A stretch of 18,938 nt of DNA from assembly GCA_049423145.1 (NCBI GenBank), contig JBMSQF010000052.1:1-18938 (forward strand), read 5' to 3'. A program made the translations under genes and the position numbers. This document shows, piece by piece, positions 1-7,586 of the stretch. This DNA comes from RFTU01 sp049423145. GTDB lineage: Bacteria; Pseudomonadota; Gammaproteobacteria; Burkholderiales; Burkholderiaceae_C. The notes under the pieces are model-generated. The model worked only from the letters and a program-made list of their open reading frames with translations, did no database searches and was not told the origin of the DNA. Each line of letters opens with the position of its first letter. The stretch's first letter is position 1.

Positions 1-19
1 TTCAGCCCTTGGCGACCGC

Positions 20-442
20 ATGAGTGAAGGGAAGTCCTTCACCGCGACCTGCGCGTGCGGGGCTGTTCAACTGAGCCTGAATTCGCCCCCCACCGCCCAC
101 GGTGTTTGTCATTGCACCAATTGCAAGCGCAGAACAGGCAGCGCATTTGGCATATCCATGTACTTCGCGCGGAGTGCGGTGACTTCCCAGACTGGTGAAA
201 CGACCGTCTACAGACTGCACAACAGGGCGCACAACCACGACCAAGAGCGTCACTTTTGCTCAAGGTGTGGAACCACGCTGTTCTGGTTCGTCTCCACGCT
301 GCCGGATGCGATCGGTGTCGCTGGCGGTTGCTTCGCCGACGCACCACTGGGGGTGCCGACGTACTCAACCAACGACCGAAAGATCGAGAGTTGGATTACT
401 TTGCCTCAGGAATTGACCCGTTATCCCGGCACGGATTCCTGA
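20..442 (+). CDS. GFA-family (CENP-V/GFA domain) zinc-binding protein
   Basis: A 140-residue protein with the cysteine pattern of the glutathione-dependent formaldehyde-activating enzyme (GFA) family: C11-x-C13, C30-x-C32-x2-C35 and C80-x2-C83, which bind two zinc ions in known members. The motifs CxCGAV near the N-terminus and CHCxNCKRRTGSAFG at 30-44 are typical. Founding members were proposed to help glutathione condense with formaldehyde, but most family members have no proven reaction, so a precise substrate cannot be given. The frame stays open upstream to the window edge. The ATG at 20 is preferred because it places the first CxC about ten residues in, as is usual, although no clear ribosome binding site precedes it. 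The gene converges with purT across 63 bp. Confidence 0.88.
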   Translation: MSEGKSFTATCACGAVQLSLNSPPTAHGVCHCTNCKRRTGSAFGISMYFARSAVTSQTGETTVYRLHNRAHNHDQERHFCSRCGTTLFWFVSTLPDAIGVAGGCFADAPLGVPTYSTNDRKIESWITLPQELTRYPGTDS

Positions 443-453
443 ACGCAGGAATC
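434..453 (+). terminator. Hairpin at the 3' end of the GFA gene
   Basis: A perfect 8-bp stem, GATTCCTG/CAGGAATC, with a 4-nt loop overlaps the stop codon of the GFA gene and lies in the gap to the convergent purT. There is no T-run on either strand, so it would be a weak intrinsic terminator at best, or a 3'-end stabiliser. Confidence 0.35.
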
Positions 454-505
454 AGCCCGTTTCCTGGTGGCTTGAGCGCTTTGGAGCGGGCAGGTATTGC
501 GCCTG

Positions 506-1747
506 TCACAAATGACGTGGTTTTACGCAGTGCGCCGCACGCTTGGCCCTTTCGCGTGCGACATCGGTATCCACCGCACGCGCCAGCGCCACGCCCATCC
601 GCCGCTTGACGAAGCTCTCGGGCTTGCCGAACAGCCGCAGGTCGGTGCCTTCGATGGCCAGGGCCTGGTCCACACCGTCGAACACGATGCCCTGTGCATC
701 CACGCCGCCATAGATGACGGCACTGGCCCCCGGGTTGCGCAGCGAGGTGTCCACCGGCAGCCCCAGGATGGCGCGGGCATGCAGTTCGAATTCGCTTTGC
801 CACTGGGTGCACAGCGTCACCAGGCCGGTGTCGTGCGGGCGCGGGCTGACCTCGCTGAACCACACCTCGTCGCCCTTGATGAAGAGCTCCACCCCGTACA
901 GCCCACAGCCGTCGGGCTGGCCCTGCAGGCCGCGGCCCAGGTCATCCGTGACCGCCTTGGCGATGGCCTGCGCGCGCTGCAGCGCCCGCGGCGTCATGCG
1001 CTGGGGCTGCCAGCTTTCCACATAGTCGCCGCTGACCTGCTTGTGGCCGATGGGCTCGCAAAAATGGGTGTGGATGGCGCCGTCCGCGCCGCGCGCGCGC
1101 ACGGTCAGCAGGGTGATCTCGTAGTCGAAGTCGATGAAGCCCTCGACGATCACCCGTCCCTTGGCCACGCGGCCGCCCGCCATGGCGCAGTCCCAGGCCG
1201 CCTCCACATCCGCCGGTGCATCGATCTTGCTCTGGCCCTTGCCCGATGAGCTCATCACCGGCTTGACGATGCAGGGGTAGCCGATGGGCGTCGAACCGTC
1301 GGTGCCGTCGATGGCGGCCTGCAATGCCTCCAGCGAATCGCAAAAGCGATAGGGACTGGTGGCCAGGCCCAGGGTCTCGGCGGCCAAGCGCCGGATGCCT
1401 TCCCGGTCCATGGTCAGCCGAGCAGCGCGCGCAGTGGGCACCACCCGCACCACGCCCTCCGCCTCCAGGGCCTGAAGCTCGGTGGTGGCGATCGCTTCGA
1501 TCTCTGGCACCACCACCAGGGGCCGCTCCCGCTCGATCAGCCCCCGCAGCTGCTGGGGATCACTCATGGTGATGGTGTGGGCGTGATGGGCCACTTGATG
1601 CCCCGGCGCATGGGTATACCGATCGACCGCAATGGTCTCCACGCCCAGTCGCTGCAGGGCCATCAAGACCTCCTTGCCGAGTTCTCCGGCGCCCAAGAGC
1701 ATCACACGGGTGGCCGATGGGGACAGGGGGGTGCCGAGGATGGTCAT
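506..1747 (-). CDS. purT: Formate-dependent phosphoribosylglycinamide formyltransferase (GAR transformylase 2)
   Basis: PurT makes formyl-GAR from GAR, formate and ATP in the third step of cytosolic purine synthesis, without needing formyl-tetrahydrofolate. The 413-residue product is slightly longer than E. coli PurT (392). Visible features are the N-terminal nucleotide-fold motif GAGELGKEV (19-27), the ATP-grasp phosphate-binding segment VKPVMSSSGKGQS (161-173), the metal-binding segment EVSPRPHDTG (299-308) and a C-terminal domain with RLFGKPES (371-378). The ATG at 1747 is preceded by GGAG seven bases upstream. The gene stands alone, diverging from fadD and converging on the GFA gene. The extra length is mostly a C-terminal tail from about residue 395. 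Identification is secure. Confidence 0.96.
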   Translation of the reverse strand: MTILGTPLSPSATRVMLLGAGELGKEVLMALQRLGVETIAVDRYTHAPGHQVAHHAHTITMSDPQQLRGLIERERPLVVVPEIEAIATTELQALEAEGVVRVVPTARAARLTMDREGIRRLAAETLGLATSPYRFCDSLEALQAAIDGTDGSTPIGYPCIVKPVMSSSGKGQSKIDAPADVEAAWDCAMAGGRVAKGRVIVEGFIDFDYEITLLTVRARGADGAIHTHFCEPIGHKQVSGDYVESWQPQRMTPRALQRAQAIAKAVTDDLGRGLQGQPDGCGLYGVELFIKGDEVWFSEVSPRPHDTGLVTLCTQWQSEFELHARAILGLPVDTSLRNPGASAVIYGGVDAQGIVFDGVDQALAIEGTDLRLFGKPESFVKRRMGVALARAVDTDVARERAKRAAHCVKPRHL

Positions 1748-1792
1748 GGTGGGTCTCCGCTCGAGGCTGGCATGCTAACCAAGCGCATGGCC

Positions 1793-1824
1793 CCCAATCC
1801 CGACGCGCGGTCGGGGGCATTGGG
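1793..1824. other. Two-part hairpin in the purT-fadD divergent spacer
   Basis: An outer stem CCCAAT (1793-1798)/ATTGGG (1819-1824) stacks on an inner stem CCCGAC (1799-1804)/GTCGGG (1810-1815). The inner stem has a 5-nt loop, and a 3-nt bulge lies on the right arm. It lies 46 bp upstream of the purT start and could be a leader hairpin of either divergent transcript or a protein-binding site. There is no T-run, so it is not a classic terminator. The rest of the 224-bp spacer (1748-1971) shows no promoter I can support. Confidence 0.35.
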
Positions 1825-1962
1825 AGGTCCACGCCCCTACACTGCGGCCTCGCGGGGGGCGTCCCTGGGGGAACCCCGGTGGCGGGCTCATCCGGGGCAC
1901 GCCACCATCGCGCGGCCCCCGGCCTCGGTTGGAACCGCTCCCGTCGCCGCTGACATGCATCC

Positions 1963-1966
1963 GGAG
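1963..1966 (+). promoter_or_regulatory. Ribosome binding site fixing the GTG start of fadD
   Basis: GGAG lies five bases before the GTG at 1972, and no ATG in this frame has better support nearby. This decides the non-ATG start. Confidence 0.6.
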
Positions 1967-1971
1967 TCCTC

Positions 1972-3723
1972 GTGAACGTCATCGATTTCGCCCCCGCGGC
2001 CCACCGGGCCACACCGGCTGCGCAGGCCGGACCCACAGCCCAACCCTGGCTGAATCACTACCCACCCGGCGTGGGCGCCACGGTGGACGTGCCCACCCAC
2101 CTCACCCTGGTGGATGTGCTGGAGGACTCGATGCGCCGGTATGCGCACCGAACCGCGGTGCGGTGCCTGGAGCGCACGCTGACGTTTTCACAGGTGGATC
2201 AGCTCTCGCAGACCTTGGGTGCCTGGTTGCAGGGGACTGGTTTGCGCCATGGTGACCGCGTGGCCATCATGATGCCCAACGTGCCGCAGTACATGGTCGC
2301 GATTGCCGCCATCCTGCGCGCCGGCTATGCGGTGGTCAATGTGAACCCGCTCTACACCGCACGCGAATTGGAGCACCAGCTCAAGGATTCGGGCGCACGG
2401 GCCATCATCGTGCTGGAGAACTTTGCCGCGACGCTGGAGGAGGCCATCGACCGCACCGATGTTCAGCATGTGGTGGTCACCGGTCTGGGCGACCTCATCG
2501 GGTGGTGGAAAGGCCGCTTTGTGAACTTCGCGGTGCGCCACCTGCGCAAGATGGTGCCGGAATACCGCTTGCCCTTGGACCAGGGCCGCACCGTGACCCG
2601 CTGGCGGCAGGCACTGGATGAAGGCCGCGGCCGAACCCTGCAGCGCCCGGCCCTCACACCGGATGATGTCGCATTCCTGCAATACACGGGCGGCACCACC
2701 GGCGTATCGAAAGGCGCAACCCTGCTGCACCGCAATGTGGTGGCCAATGTGCTGCAGACCGAGGCATGGTTCAAGCCCAAGCTAGACGAGATCGGTGACA
2801 AGCAACTCACGATCGTCTGCGCACTACCGCTCTACCACATCTTCGCACTCACCATCTGCTATTTGATGGGTGCGCGCATGGGCTCGCAGAACCTGCTGAT
2901 TCCGAACCCGCGCGACATTCCGGGTCTGATCAACACGCTGCGCAGCGTCAAGGTCAACATGTTCCCAGCCGTGAACACCCTGTTCAATGCGCTGGCCAAT
3001 GAACCCGAATTCGCCAAGCTGGACTGGTCGGGCTTGAAGGTCAGCAATGGCGGTGGAATGGCCGTTCAGCAGGCCACGGCCGAAAAGTGGATGCGCATCA
3101 CCGGCTGTCCCGTCGTCGAAGGCTACGGGCTGAGTGAAACCTCGCCGGTGGCGACCTCCAACCGACTGGATCTCAAGGAGTTCAGCGGGACCATTGGCCT
3201 GCCCATTCCCAGCACCGAGATCGCCATCCGTGATGATGACGGACGCGACGTCCCGATCGGCCAGCCCGGTGAAATCTGCATCAAGGGTCCACAGGTCATG
3301 GCGGGGTACTGGAACCGGCCGGATGAGACGGCCAAGGTGATGACCGAGGACGGATTCTTCAAGAGTGGGGATGTGGGGATCATGGACGAGCGCGGTTATG
3401 TGCGCATCGTCGACCGCAAGAAGGACATGATCCTGGTCAGCGGCTTCAACGTCTACCCCACCGAAATCGAACAGGTGGTCAGTCTGCACCCGGGCGTCTT
3501 GGAGTGTGCAGCCGTCGGCATCCCTGACGCCAAGTCCGGCGAAGCCGTCAAGCTGTATGTCGTCAAGAAGGATGGGGCCACCATCTCGGAAGACGACATC
3601 GCCGCCTACTGCCGGGAAAATTTCACCGCCTACAAGCGTCCCAAGATCATCGAATTCCGCGATGACCTGCCCAAGAGCAACGTGGGCAAGATCCTGCGCC
3701 GGGAACTGCGCAGCGAACACTGA
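1972..3723 (+). CDS. fadD: Long-chain fatty acid--CoA ligase (AMP-forming)
   Basis: This adenylate-forming enzyme activates fatty acids to acyl-CoA with ATP, usually at the inner face of the membrane, feeding beta-oxidation or lipid synthesis. The 583-residue product has the ATP-binding loop YTGGTTGVSKGA (238-249), the adenine motif EGYGLSET (383-390), the conserved Asp of SGDVG (D467), the hinge region DRKKDMILVSGFNVYP (481-496) and the catalytic lysine in VGK near the end (K573). Length and motif order match bacterial FadD (E. coli, 561). The start is GTG with GGAG five bases upstream. A strong hairpin follows the stop, and the MBL-fold gene begins 92 bp downstream. Chain-length preference cannot be read from sequence, and a medium-chain or branched acid substrate is possible. 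Confidence 0.9.
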   Translation: MNVIDFAPAAHRATPAAQAGPTAQPWLNHYPPGVGATVDVPTHLTLVDVLEDSMRRYAHRTAVRCLERTLTFSQVDQLSQTLGAWLQGTGLRHGDRVAIMMPNVPQYMVAIAAILRAGYAVVNVNPLYTARELEHQLKDSGARAIIVLENFAATLEEAIDRTDVQHVVVTGLGDLIGWWKGRFVNFAVRHLRKMVPEYRLPLDQGRTVTRWRQALDEGRGRTLQRPALTPDDVAFLQYTGGTTGVSKGATLLHRNVVANVLQTEAWFKPKLDEIGDKQLTIVCALPLYHIFALTICYLMGARMGSQNLLIPNPRDIPGLINTLRSVKVNMFPAVNTLFNALANEPEFAKLDWSGLKVSNGGGMAVQQATAEKWMRITGCPVVEGYGLSETSPVATSNRLDLKEFSGTIGLPIPSTEIAIRDDDGRDVPIGQPGEICIKGPQVMAGYWNRPDETAKVMTEDGFFKSGDVGIMDERGYVRIVDRKKDMILVSGFNVYPTEIEQVVSLHPGVLECAAVGIPDAKSGEAVKLYVVKKDGATISEDDIAAYCRENFTAYKRPKIIEFRDDLPKSNVGKILRRELRSEH

Positions 3724-3757
3724 GCGGTCCGGCCGAGCGACGACTCGGCCGATCGCT
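3723..3757 (+). terminator. Hairpin after fadD
   Basis: A stem CGGCCGAG/CTCGGCCG (3730-3737/3744-3751) with a 6-nt loop is flanked, across a small internal loop, by AGCG/CGCT. It starts at the fadD stop codon. The missing T-run makes it a weak or factor-assisted terminator, so partial read-through into the next gene is possible. Confidence 0.45.
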
Positions 3758-3815
3758 GCGATGGCGCCGCGCGGCACACTGTGCATGGGCCGCTCAACGG
3801 CGCCACAATTGAGCA

Positions 3816-4754
3816 ATGGCCACCCCGCGCGCACCGGTATTCGAATCCTTGCGTCTGCAGGTGCTGCAGCGGGATTGGCTGTCATCGAACAACATCGTCT
3901 TTCGTGATCCAGGTGGGCTGGGTGCCGCTGTGGTGGACACCGGCTACGCCAGCCACGCCGAACAGACAGTCGCACTGGTGGACGCCGCGCGGGGCGCCGC
4001 GGCCCTCACCCGAATCCTCAACACGCACCTCCATTCCGACCACTGCGGGGGCAACCGCACCCTCCAGTCACGATTCCCCGGGGTACAGACCTGGGTGCCC
4101 ACGGCCGCCTTCCCCAAGGTTCGGGCCTGGGACCAAGAACGGCTCACCTACCGGCTCACCGGCCAGCATTGCGAACCCTTTCAGGTGGACCACGCCCTGG
4201 AAGATGGTCAACGCATCGTACTCGGCGGTCACGAGTGGGAGGTCCACTCGATGGGCGGCCATGACCCCGACGCGGTGGCGCTCTTTGAGCCGCGCCACCG
4301 CGTCTTGATCTCTGGCGATGCCCTCTGGCGCCGCAAGGTGGCGGTGATCTTTCCGGAACTCGATGGTGAGGATGGGTTTGGTCCGGCCTTGGAGTCCTTG
4401 GATCGCATCGAAACCCTGGACCCGGCGATCGTCATACCTGGTCATGGTGAACCCTTCGATGAAGTGGCCGATGCGCTGTCGATCAGCCGCAGCCGGCTGC
4501 GCAGGCTTCAAGCCCAACCAGAACAGCATGCACGCCATGCCCTGCGGGTGCTGATGGTGTTCCACCTGATGGAGCACCGGTGCCGCCCGGTTTCTGCCGT
4601 GTGTCGCTGGATGGCCGACAGCCCCATGGCGCAGCGGCCAGCGGTCCATCGCCTGCTGCAGGAAGCGCCGCTGCCACTGGCGAGGCGGATTCTCGACAGC
4701 CTCGTCGATGATGGCATCGTCAGGGTCCAAGGTGAACAGGTGAGCCTCGTGTGA
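3816..4754 (+). CDS. MBL-fold metallo-hydrolase
   Basis: A 312-residue metallo-beta-lactamase-fold hydrolase. It has the full set of metal ligands: HLHSDH (H71, H73, D75, H76), H149 in GGHD, D168 in SGD and H210 in PGHGEP, so a two-metal hydrolytic centre is expected. The C-terminal third (from about residue 220) is helical and basic and resembles the winged-helix-like extension of the LACTB2/RNase-Z-like and beta-lactamase-like branches. There is no signal peptide, so it is probably cytosolic. Relatives hydrolyse thioesters, lactones or phosphoesters, and the substrate cannot be read from sequence. It follows fadD on the same strand, so a thioesterase-type role on acyl-CoA is conceivable but unproven. 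The ribosome binding site before the ATG is weak. Confidence 0.85.
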   Translation: MATPRAPVFESLRLQVLQRDWLSSNNIVFRDPGGLGAAVVDTGYASHAEQTVALVDAARGAAALTRILNTHLHSDHCGGNRTLQSRFPGVQTWVPTAAFPKVRAWDQERLTYRLTGQHCEPFQVDHALEDGQRIVLGGHEWEVHSMGGHDPDAVALFEPRHRVLISGDALWRRKVAVIFPELDGEDGFGPALESLDRIETLDPAIVIPGHGEPFDEVADALSISRSRLRRLQAQPEQHARHALRVLMVFHLMEHRCRPVSAVCRWMADSPMAQRPAVHRLLQEAPLPLARRILDSLVDDGIVRVQGEQVSLV

Positions 4755-4900
4755 GCCCGATGGGTGCTGTGGGCTGCAAGCGCTTCAACCCTGAACCGAC
4801 CATCCTGCCCGGCGGCCGGTCATCCCGCTGAGCGGCAGTTCGTCGCATTCAGCGTGCCTGCGGTGACTCCGCGCCCTACAGTGCCTTCCCAATGCAAGAT

Positions 4901-4904
4901 GGAG
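4901..4904 (+). promoter_or_regulatory. Ribosome binding site deciding the sensor kinase start
   Basis: GGAG lies five bases upstream of the ATG at 4910. An in-frame ATG at 4892 has no such signal, and using it would add only six residues, so 4910 is chosen. Confidence 0.6.
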
Positions 4905-4909
4905 CCCCC

Positions 4910-6385
4910 ATGAACGCCGCTGCCCAGCCCTCTTGGAGTGAACGACTTGCGCCCTTGGTGCGGGGCTTTCACCGTTACGCCACCTGGTTGGTGGGAATCA
5001 GCTGGCTGCGCTTTTTCCTGTTGTCGCTGCTGCTGATGATCGTGGCAGCGGTCCTGCAATCGATGCCCCCCTTCAGTTGGACGATGCGCGAATTCGTCAT
5101 GGAGAACCGCGCACCACCGGCGACGCCGACCGAGGACGGCAGCCGCCAAGAGGACAGTGGCCGCTCAAAGCCCGTGATTCGCATCGAAAAGTCTGGCACC
5201 GACGCGGACGGCAAGACGGTGGACATCGTCATCGATCGGAACGGTGTTCGGGTGCACGCCCGGCCCCGGGCTCCGGCATCAGCGGCCTCTTCGGCTGATG
5301 CCGCGGCCTCCGCCGCCTCGGCTCCCAGCAAAGCCGCGAGCGGGTTGCCACGGGAGGTCCGTGTCGAGGTGGGGCGCGACGGCCAGGGCGCGAACCAGTC
5401 CTCCATCCGGGTGGTATTGCCCGAAGGCGAGGACGGTCTGGACCATGCGGCCATCCGAGAAGCCATCGAAGAAGTCCGGTCGGCGGTGAGAGAGGCGCTG
5501 CGCGAACCCACTACGGAAACCATCAAAGGCCCGGGAGGCCGCTCCAGCGGATCCACCTATCGCGTGAGTTACGTGCAGACAGACGCCCTCACCGACCTGG
5601 CGCTTCTGTGGATACTGGCCTCCATCATCATCAAGTTGGCCTACAAGGGTCAACTGCAGGCGCGTGCACAGGCGGCGCAGGCCACCGAAATGGCCGAGGC
5701 CGAATCGCTCAAGCGCCAACTGGCCGAAGCCCGCATGGCCACCATGCAGGCGCAGGTGGAACCTCACTTTCTGTTTAACACGCTGGGCTCCATCGAGCAC
5801 TTGATCGAAACCGATCCCACACGTGCCAGTCGGATGCAGCGCGCGCTCATCGACCTGCTGCGCGCCACGATGCCCACCTTGCGCGATGGCGGCTCTGCGG
5901 CCAACCGCACGCTGGGGCATGAGCAGGCGGTGATCGAACCCTATCTGGCCATCCTCAGGATCCGTATGGAAGACCGCCTGGAGCCCACCGTGCAGATCCC
6001 CGATGGCCTGCGATCGGCCGAGTGCCCGCCGATGGTGTTGCAGATGCTGGTGGAGAACGCCATCAAGCATGGGCTGGAGCCCAAACCGGAAGGCGGACAG
6101 CTCCGCGTGGAAGCCGGTATCGTGGATGGCAAGCTGATGCTCACGGTGGAGGACAGTGGTGTGGGCCTGCCCAAGGGCTGGGACCCTGCGGCTGCACCGC
6201 AAGGGCATACCGGCCTGAAGAACATTCGTGAACGGCTGTCGCTGCGCTATGGTGAGGCCGCTCAACTTCTGGTCGCGCCTCGAGAAGGCGGTGGTACCCG
6301 CGTGACCATCCGCTTGCCTTATCGTGTCGTCGACGGGGCGGCCGATGACCTGGCTCTCAACCCCTCCAAAGGAGCGTCTACATGA
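4910..6385 (+). CDS. LytS/YehU-type sensor histidine kinase with a large extracytoplasmic domain
   Basis: A membrane histidine kinase of 491 residues. A first membrane segment (about 26-50) is followed by a roughly 175-residue presumably periplasmic region, a second membrane segment (about 228-246), a short coiled coil rich in Ala/Glu/Gln (247-280), and a HisKA_7TM/His_kinase-type domain with phosphoacceptor H286 in QVEPHFLFN. The ATPase domain has the N-box VENAIKH (N383) and the G-boxes DSGVGLP (415-421) and GHTGLKNIRERL (432-443). The periplasmic part contains strand-like segments and an Ala/Ser linker (about 121-144), and resembles no sensor domain I recognise. Such kinases pair with LytTR regulators, and one lies two genes downstream. 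Its stop overlaps the next start (ATGA), indicating translational coupling. The stimulus is unknown. Confidence 0.92.
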   Translation: MNAAAQPSWSERLAPLVRGFHRYATWLVGISWLRFFLLSLLLMIVAAVLQSMPPFSWTMREFVMENRAPPATPTEDGSRQEDSGRSKPVIRIEKSGTDADGKTVDIVIDRNGVRVHARPRAPASAASSADAAASAASAPSKAASGLPREVRVEVGRDGQGANQSSIRVVLPEGEDGLDHAAIREAIEEVRSAVREALREPTTETIKGPGGRSSGSTYRVSYVQTDALTDLALLWILASIIIKLAYKGQLQARAQAAQATEMAEAESLKRQLAEARMATMQAQVEPHFLFNTLGSIEHLIETDPTRASRMQRALIDLLRATMPTLRDGGSAANRTLGHEQAVIEPYLAILRIRMEDRLEPTVQIPDGLRSAECPPMVLQMLVENAIKHGLEPKPEGGQLRVEAGIVDGKLMLTVEDSGVGLPKGWDPAAAPQGHTGLKNIRERLSLRYGEAAQLLVAPREGGGTRVTIRLPYRVVDGAADDLALNPSKGAST

Positions 6386-6738
6386 AGATCTTCTGGCGTG
6401 TCAGCCTGGGCTTGGTGCTGATCATGGTGCTGCTGGGGACCCTGGCGGTTGCCGGCATCCTTCACTGGATCGGTGACCAGGAAACGATTCGCGTCATGGT
6501 GGATGGCGAAGCCTTGTCGCTGAAGATGCCCACCGGATGGGGCTTCGTGGGCCTCTTGGCCGGTGTCGCCCTGGCCATCATCATCCTGGTCACGGTGGTG
6601 CCTGCGCTGGTGGTCTTGGCCCTCATCATGGGCTTGGTCGGCACTGTCATTGGCGGGCTGTTCGCGATCGCGCCGGTTTTGATCTTTGTCGCGCTCATCT
6701 GGTGGCTGATCAATCGCAGTCGGCCCGCGTCCCCATGA
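6382..6738 (+). CDS. Small integral membrane protein between sensor kinase and regulator
   Basis: A 118-residue hydrophobic protein that I cannot assign to a named family. Predicted layout: membrane segment 5-30, a short polar stretch 31-52 containing IRVMVDGEALSLKMP, then two closely spaced membrane segments (about 53-80 and 81-110) and a short basic tail. It overlaps the kinase stop by 4 bp and the regulator start by 4 bp (both ATGA), so all three are translated together, which suggests the protein works with the kinase, for example as an accessory sensor or envelope component. The polar segment resembles short strand-like pieces in the kinase's extracytoplasmic region, but this similarity is too short to prove homology. 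The tight overlaps support it as a real gene. Confidence 0.8.
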   Translation: MKIFWRVSLGLVLIMVLLGTLAVAGILHWIGDQETIRVMVDGEALSLKMPTGWGFVGLLAGVALAIIILVTVVPALVVLALIMGLVGTVIGGLFAIAPVLIFVALIWWLINRSRPASP

Positions 6739-7586
6739 CGATCAGGCACCCGTTCAACGCCGTCATCGCCGATGACGAGCGACTGATGCGGGATCAGCTG
6801 CGCCTGCGACTCTCCGAGGTGTGGCCTGAACTGATCGTGGTGGCCGAAGCCCGCAACGGCCTGGAGGCCGTGGAGTGTGTCGACCGCCACCGACCGGACG
6901 TGGTGTTCCTCGACATCCGCATGCCCGGTATCAGCGGGGTCGATGCGGCGCGAGAGATCCTGCAGCTGGACTACGGCGAAGAAGAGACTGCGCCCGAGAT
7001 CGTCTTCATCACCGCCTACGACCAGTACGCGGTCCAGGCCTTCGAGCACGGCGCCGTCGACTATGTTCTCAAGCCCGCTCAGGCCGATCGGCTGAAACGC
7101 ACCCGGCAGCGCGTGCTGGCGCGCTTGGTCGCGCGCGGTTCCCCCGAGCTCGGCGCCGTCGACGACGCCCACGAGGCGATGGGGACAGGAACGGGATCGC
7201 CCGCCGCCATGCAACAGCTGCTGCAGTCGCTGTCGGCGCAGATCAGCGGCCACGCGGGGGGCCGCCTGGAGATCATCCAAGCCAGCGTGGGCAGCAGCAT
7301 CCTGATGATTCCGGTGAGCGAGGTGCTGTTTTTCATCAGCGACGAAAAATACACCCGCGTGCAGACCGGCACCGCCGAGGCGCTGATACGCAAACCCATC
7401 AAAGAATTGGTGGCCGAGCTCGACCCGCAGCGCTTCTGGCAGATCCACCGCAGCACCATCGTGAACGTGCAGGCGGTTGAGTCGGTGGTGCGCGATGAGC
7501 GGGGCCGACAGATGGTCTCGGTGCGGGGTCACGCGCAGAAGCTGGAGGTCAGTCGCAGCTTCGCCGGCGTGTTCAAGGGGATGTAG
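6735..7586 (+). CDS. LytTR-family response regulator
   Basis: A 283-residue DNA-binding regulator. The N-terminal receiver domain (about 7-120) has acidic residues D13/D14, phosphoacceptor D60 in VVFLDIRMPG, T93 in FITAYDQYAV and K113 in VLKPA. A linker of about 50 residues follows, then a C-terminal LytTR domain (about 180-280) with the motifs FFISDEKYTRV and FWQIHRSTIVNV, which bind DNA through beta-strands. It is the expected partner of the upstream LytS-type kinase. The ATG at 6735 overlaps the stop of the membrane-protein gene (ATGA), and longer N-terminal extensions in this frame would run over that gene. The 3' end overlaps the convergent rep gene by 14 bp. LytTR targets usually carry direct repeats about 10 bp apart; I found none I could support nearby. 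Confidence 0.93.
   Translation: MTIRHPFNAVIADDERLMRDQLRLRLSEVWPELIVVAEARNGLEAVECVDRHRPDVVFLDIRMPGISGVDAAREILQLDYGEEETAPEIVFITAYDQYAVQAFEHGAVDYVLKPAQADRLKRTRQRVLARLVARGSPELGAVDDAHEAMGTGTGSPAAMQQLLQSLSAQISGHAGGRLEIIQASVGSSILMIPVSEVLFFISDEKYTRVQTGTAEALIRKPIKELVAELDPQRFWQIHRSTIVNVQAVESVVRDERGRQMVSVRGHAQKLEVSRSFAGVFKGM

Noticed and set aside
4755..4909. Promoter for the sensor operon in the gap after the MBL gene.
   Set aside because: A TACAGT-like -10 at about 4875 has no acceptable -35 at 16-18 bp, so I do not call it.
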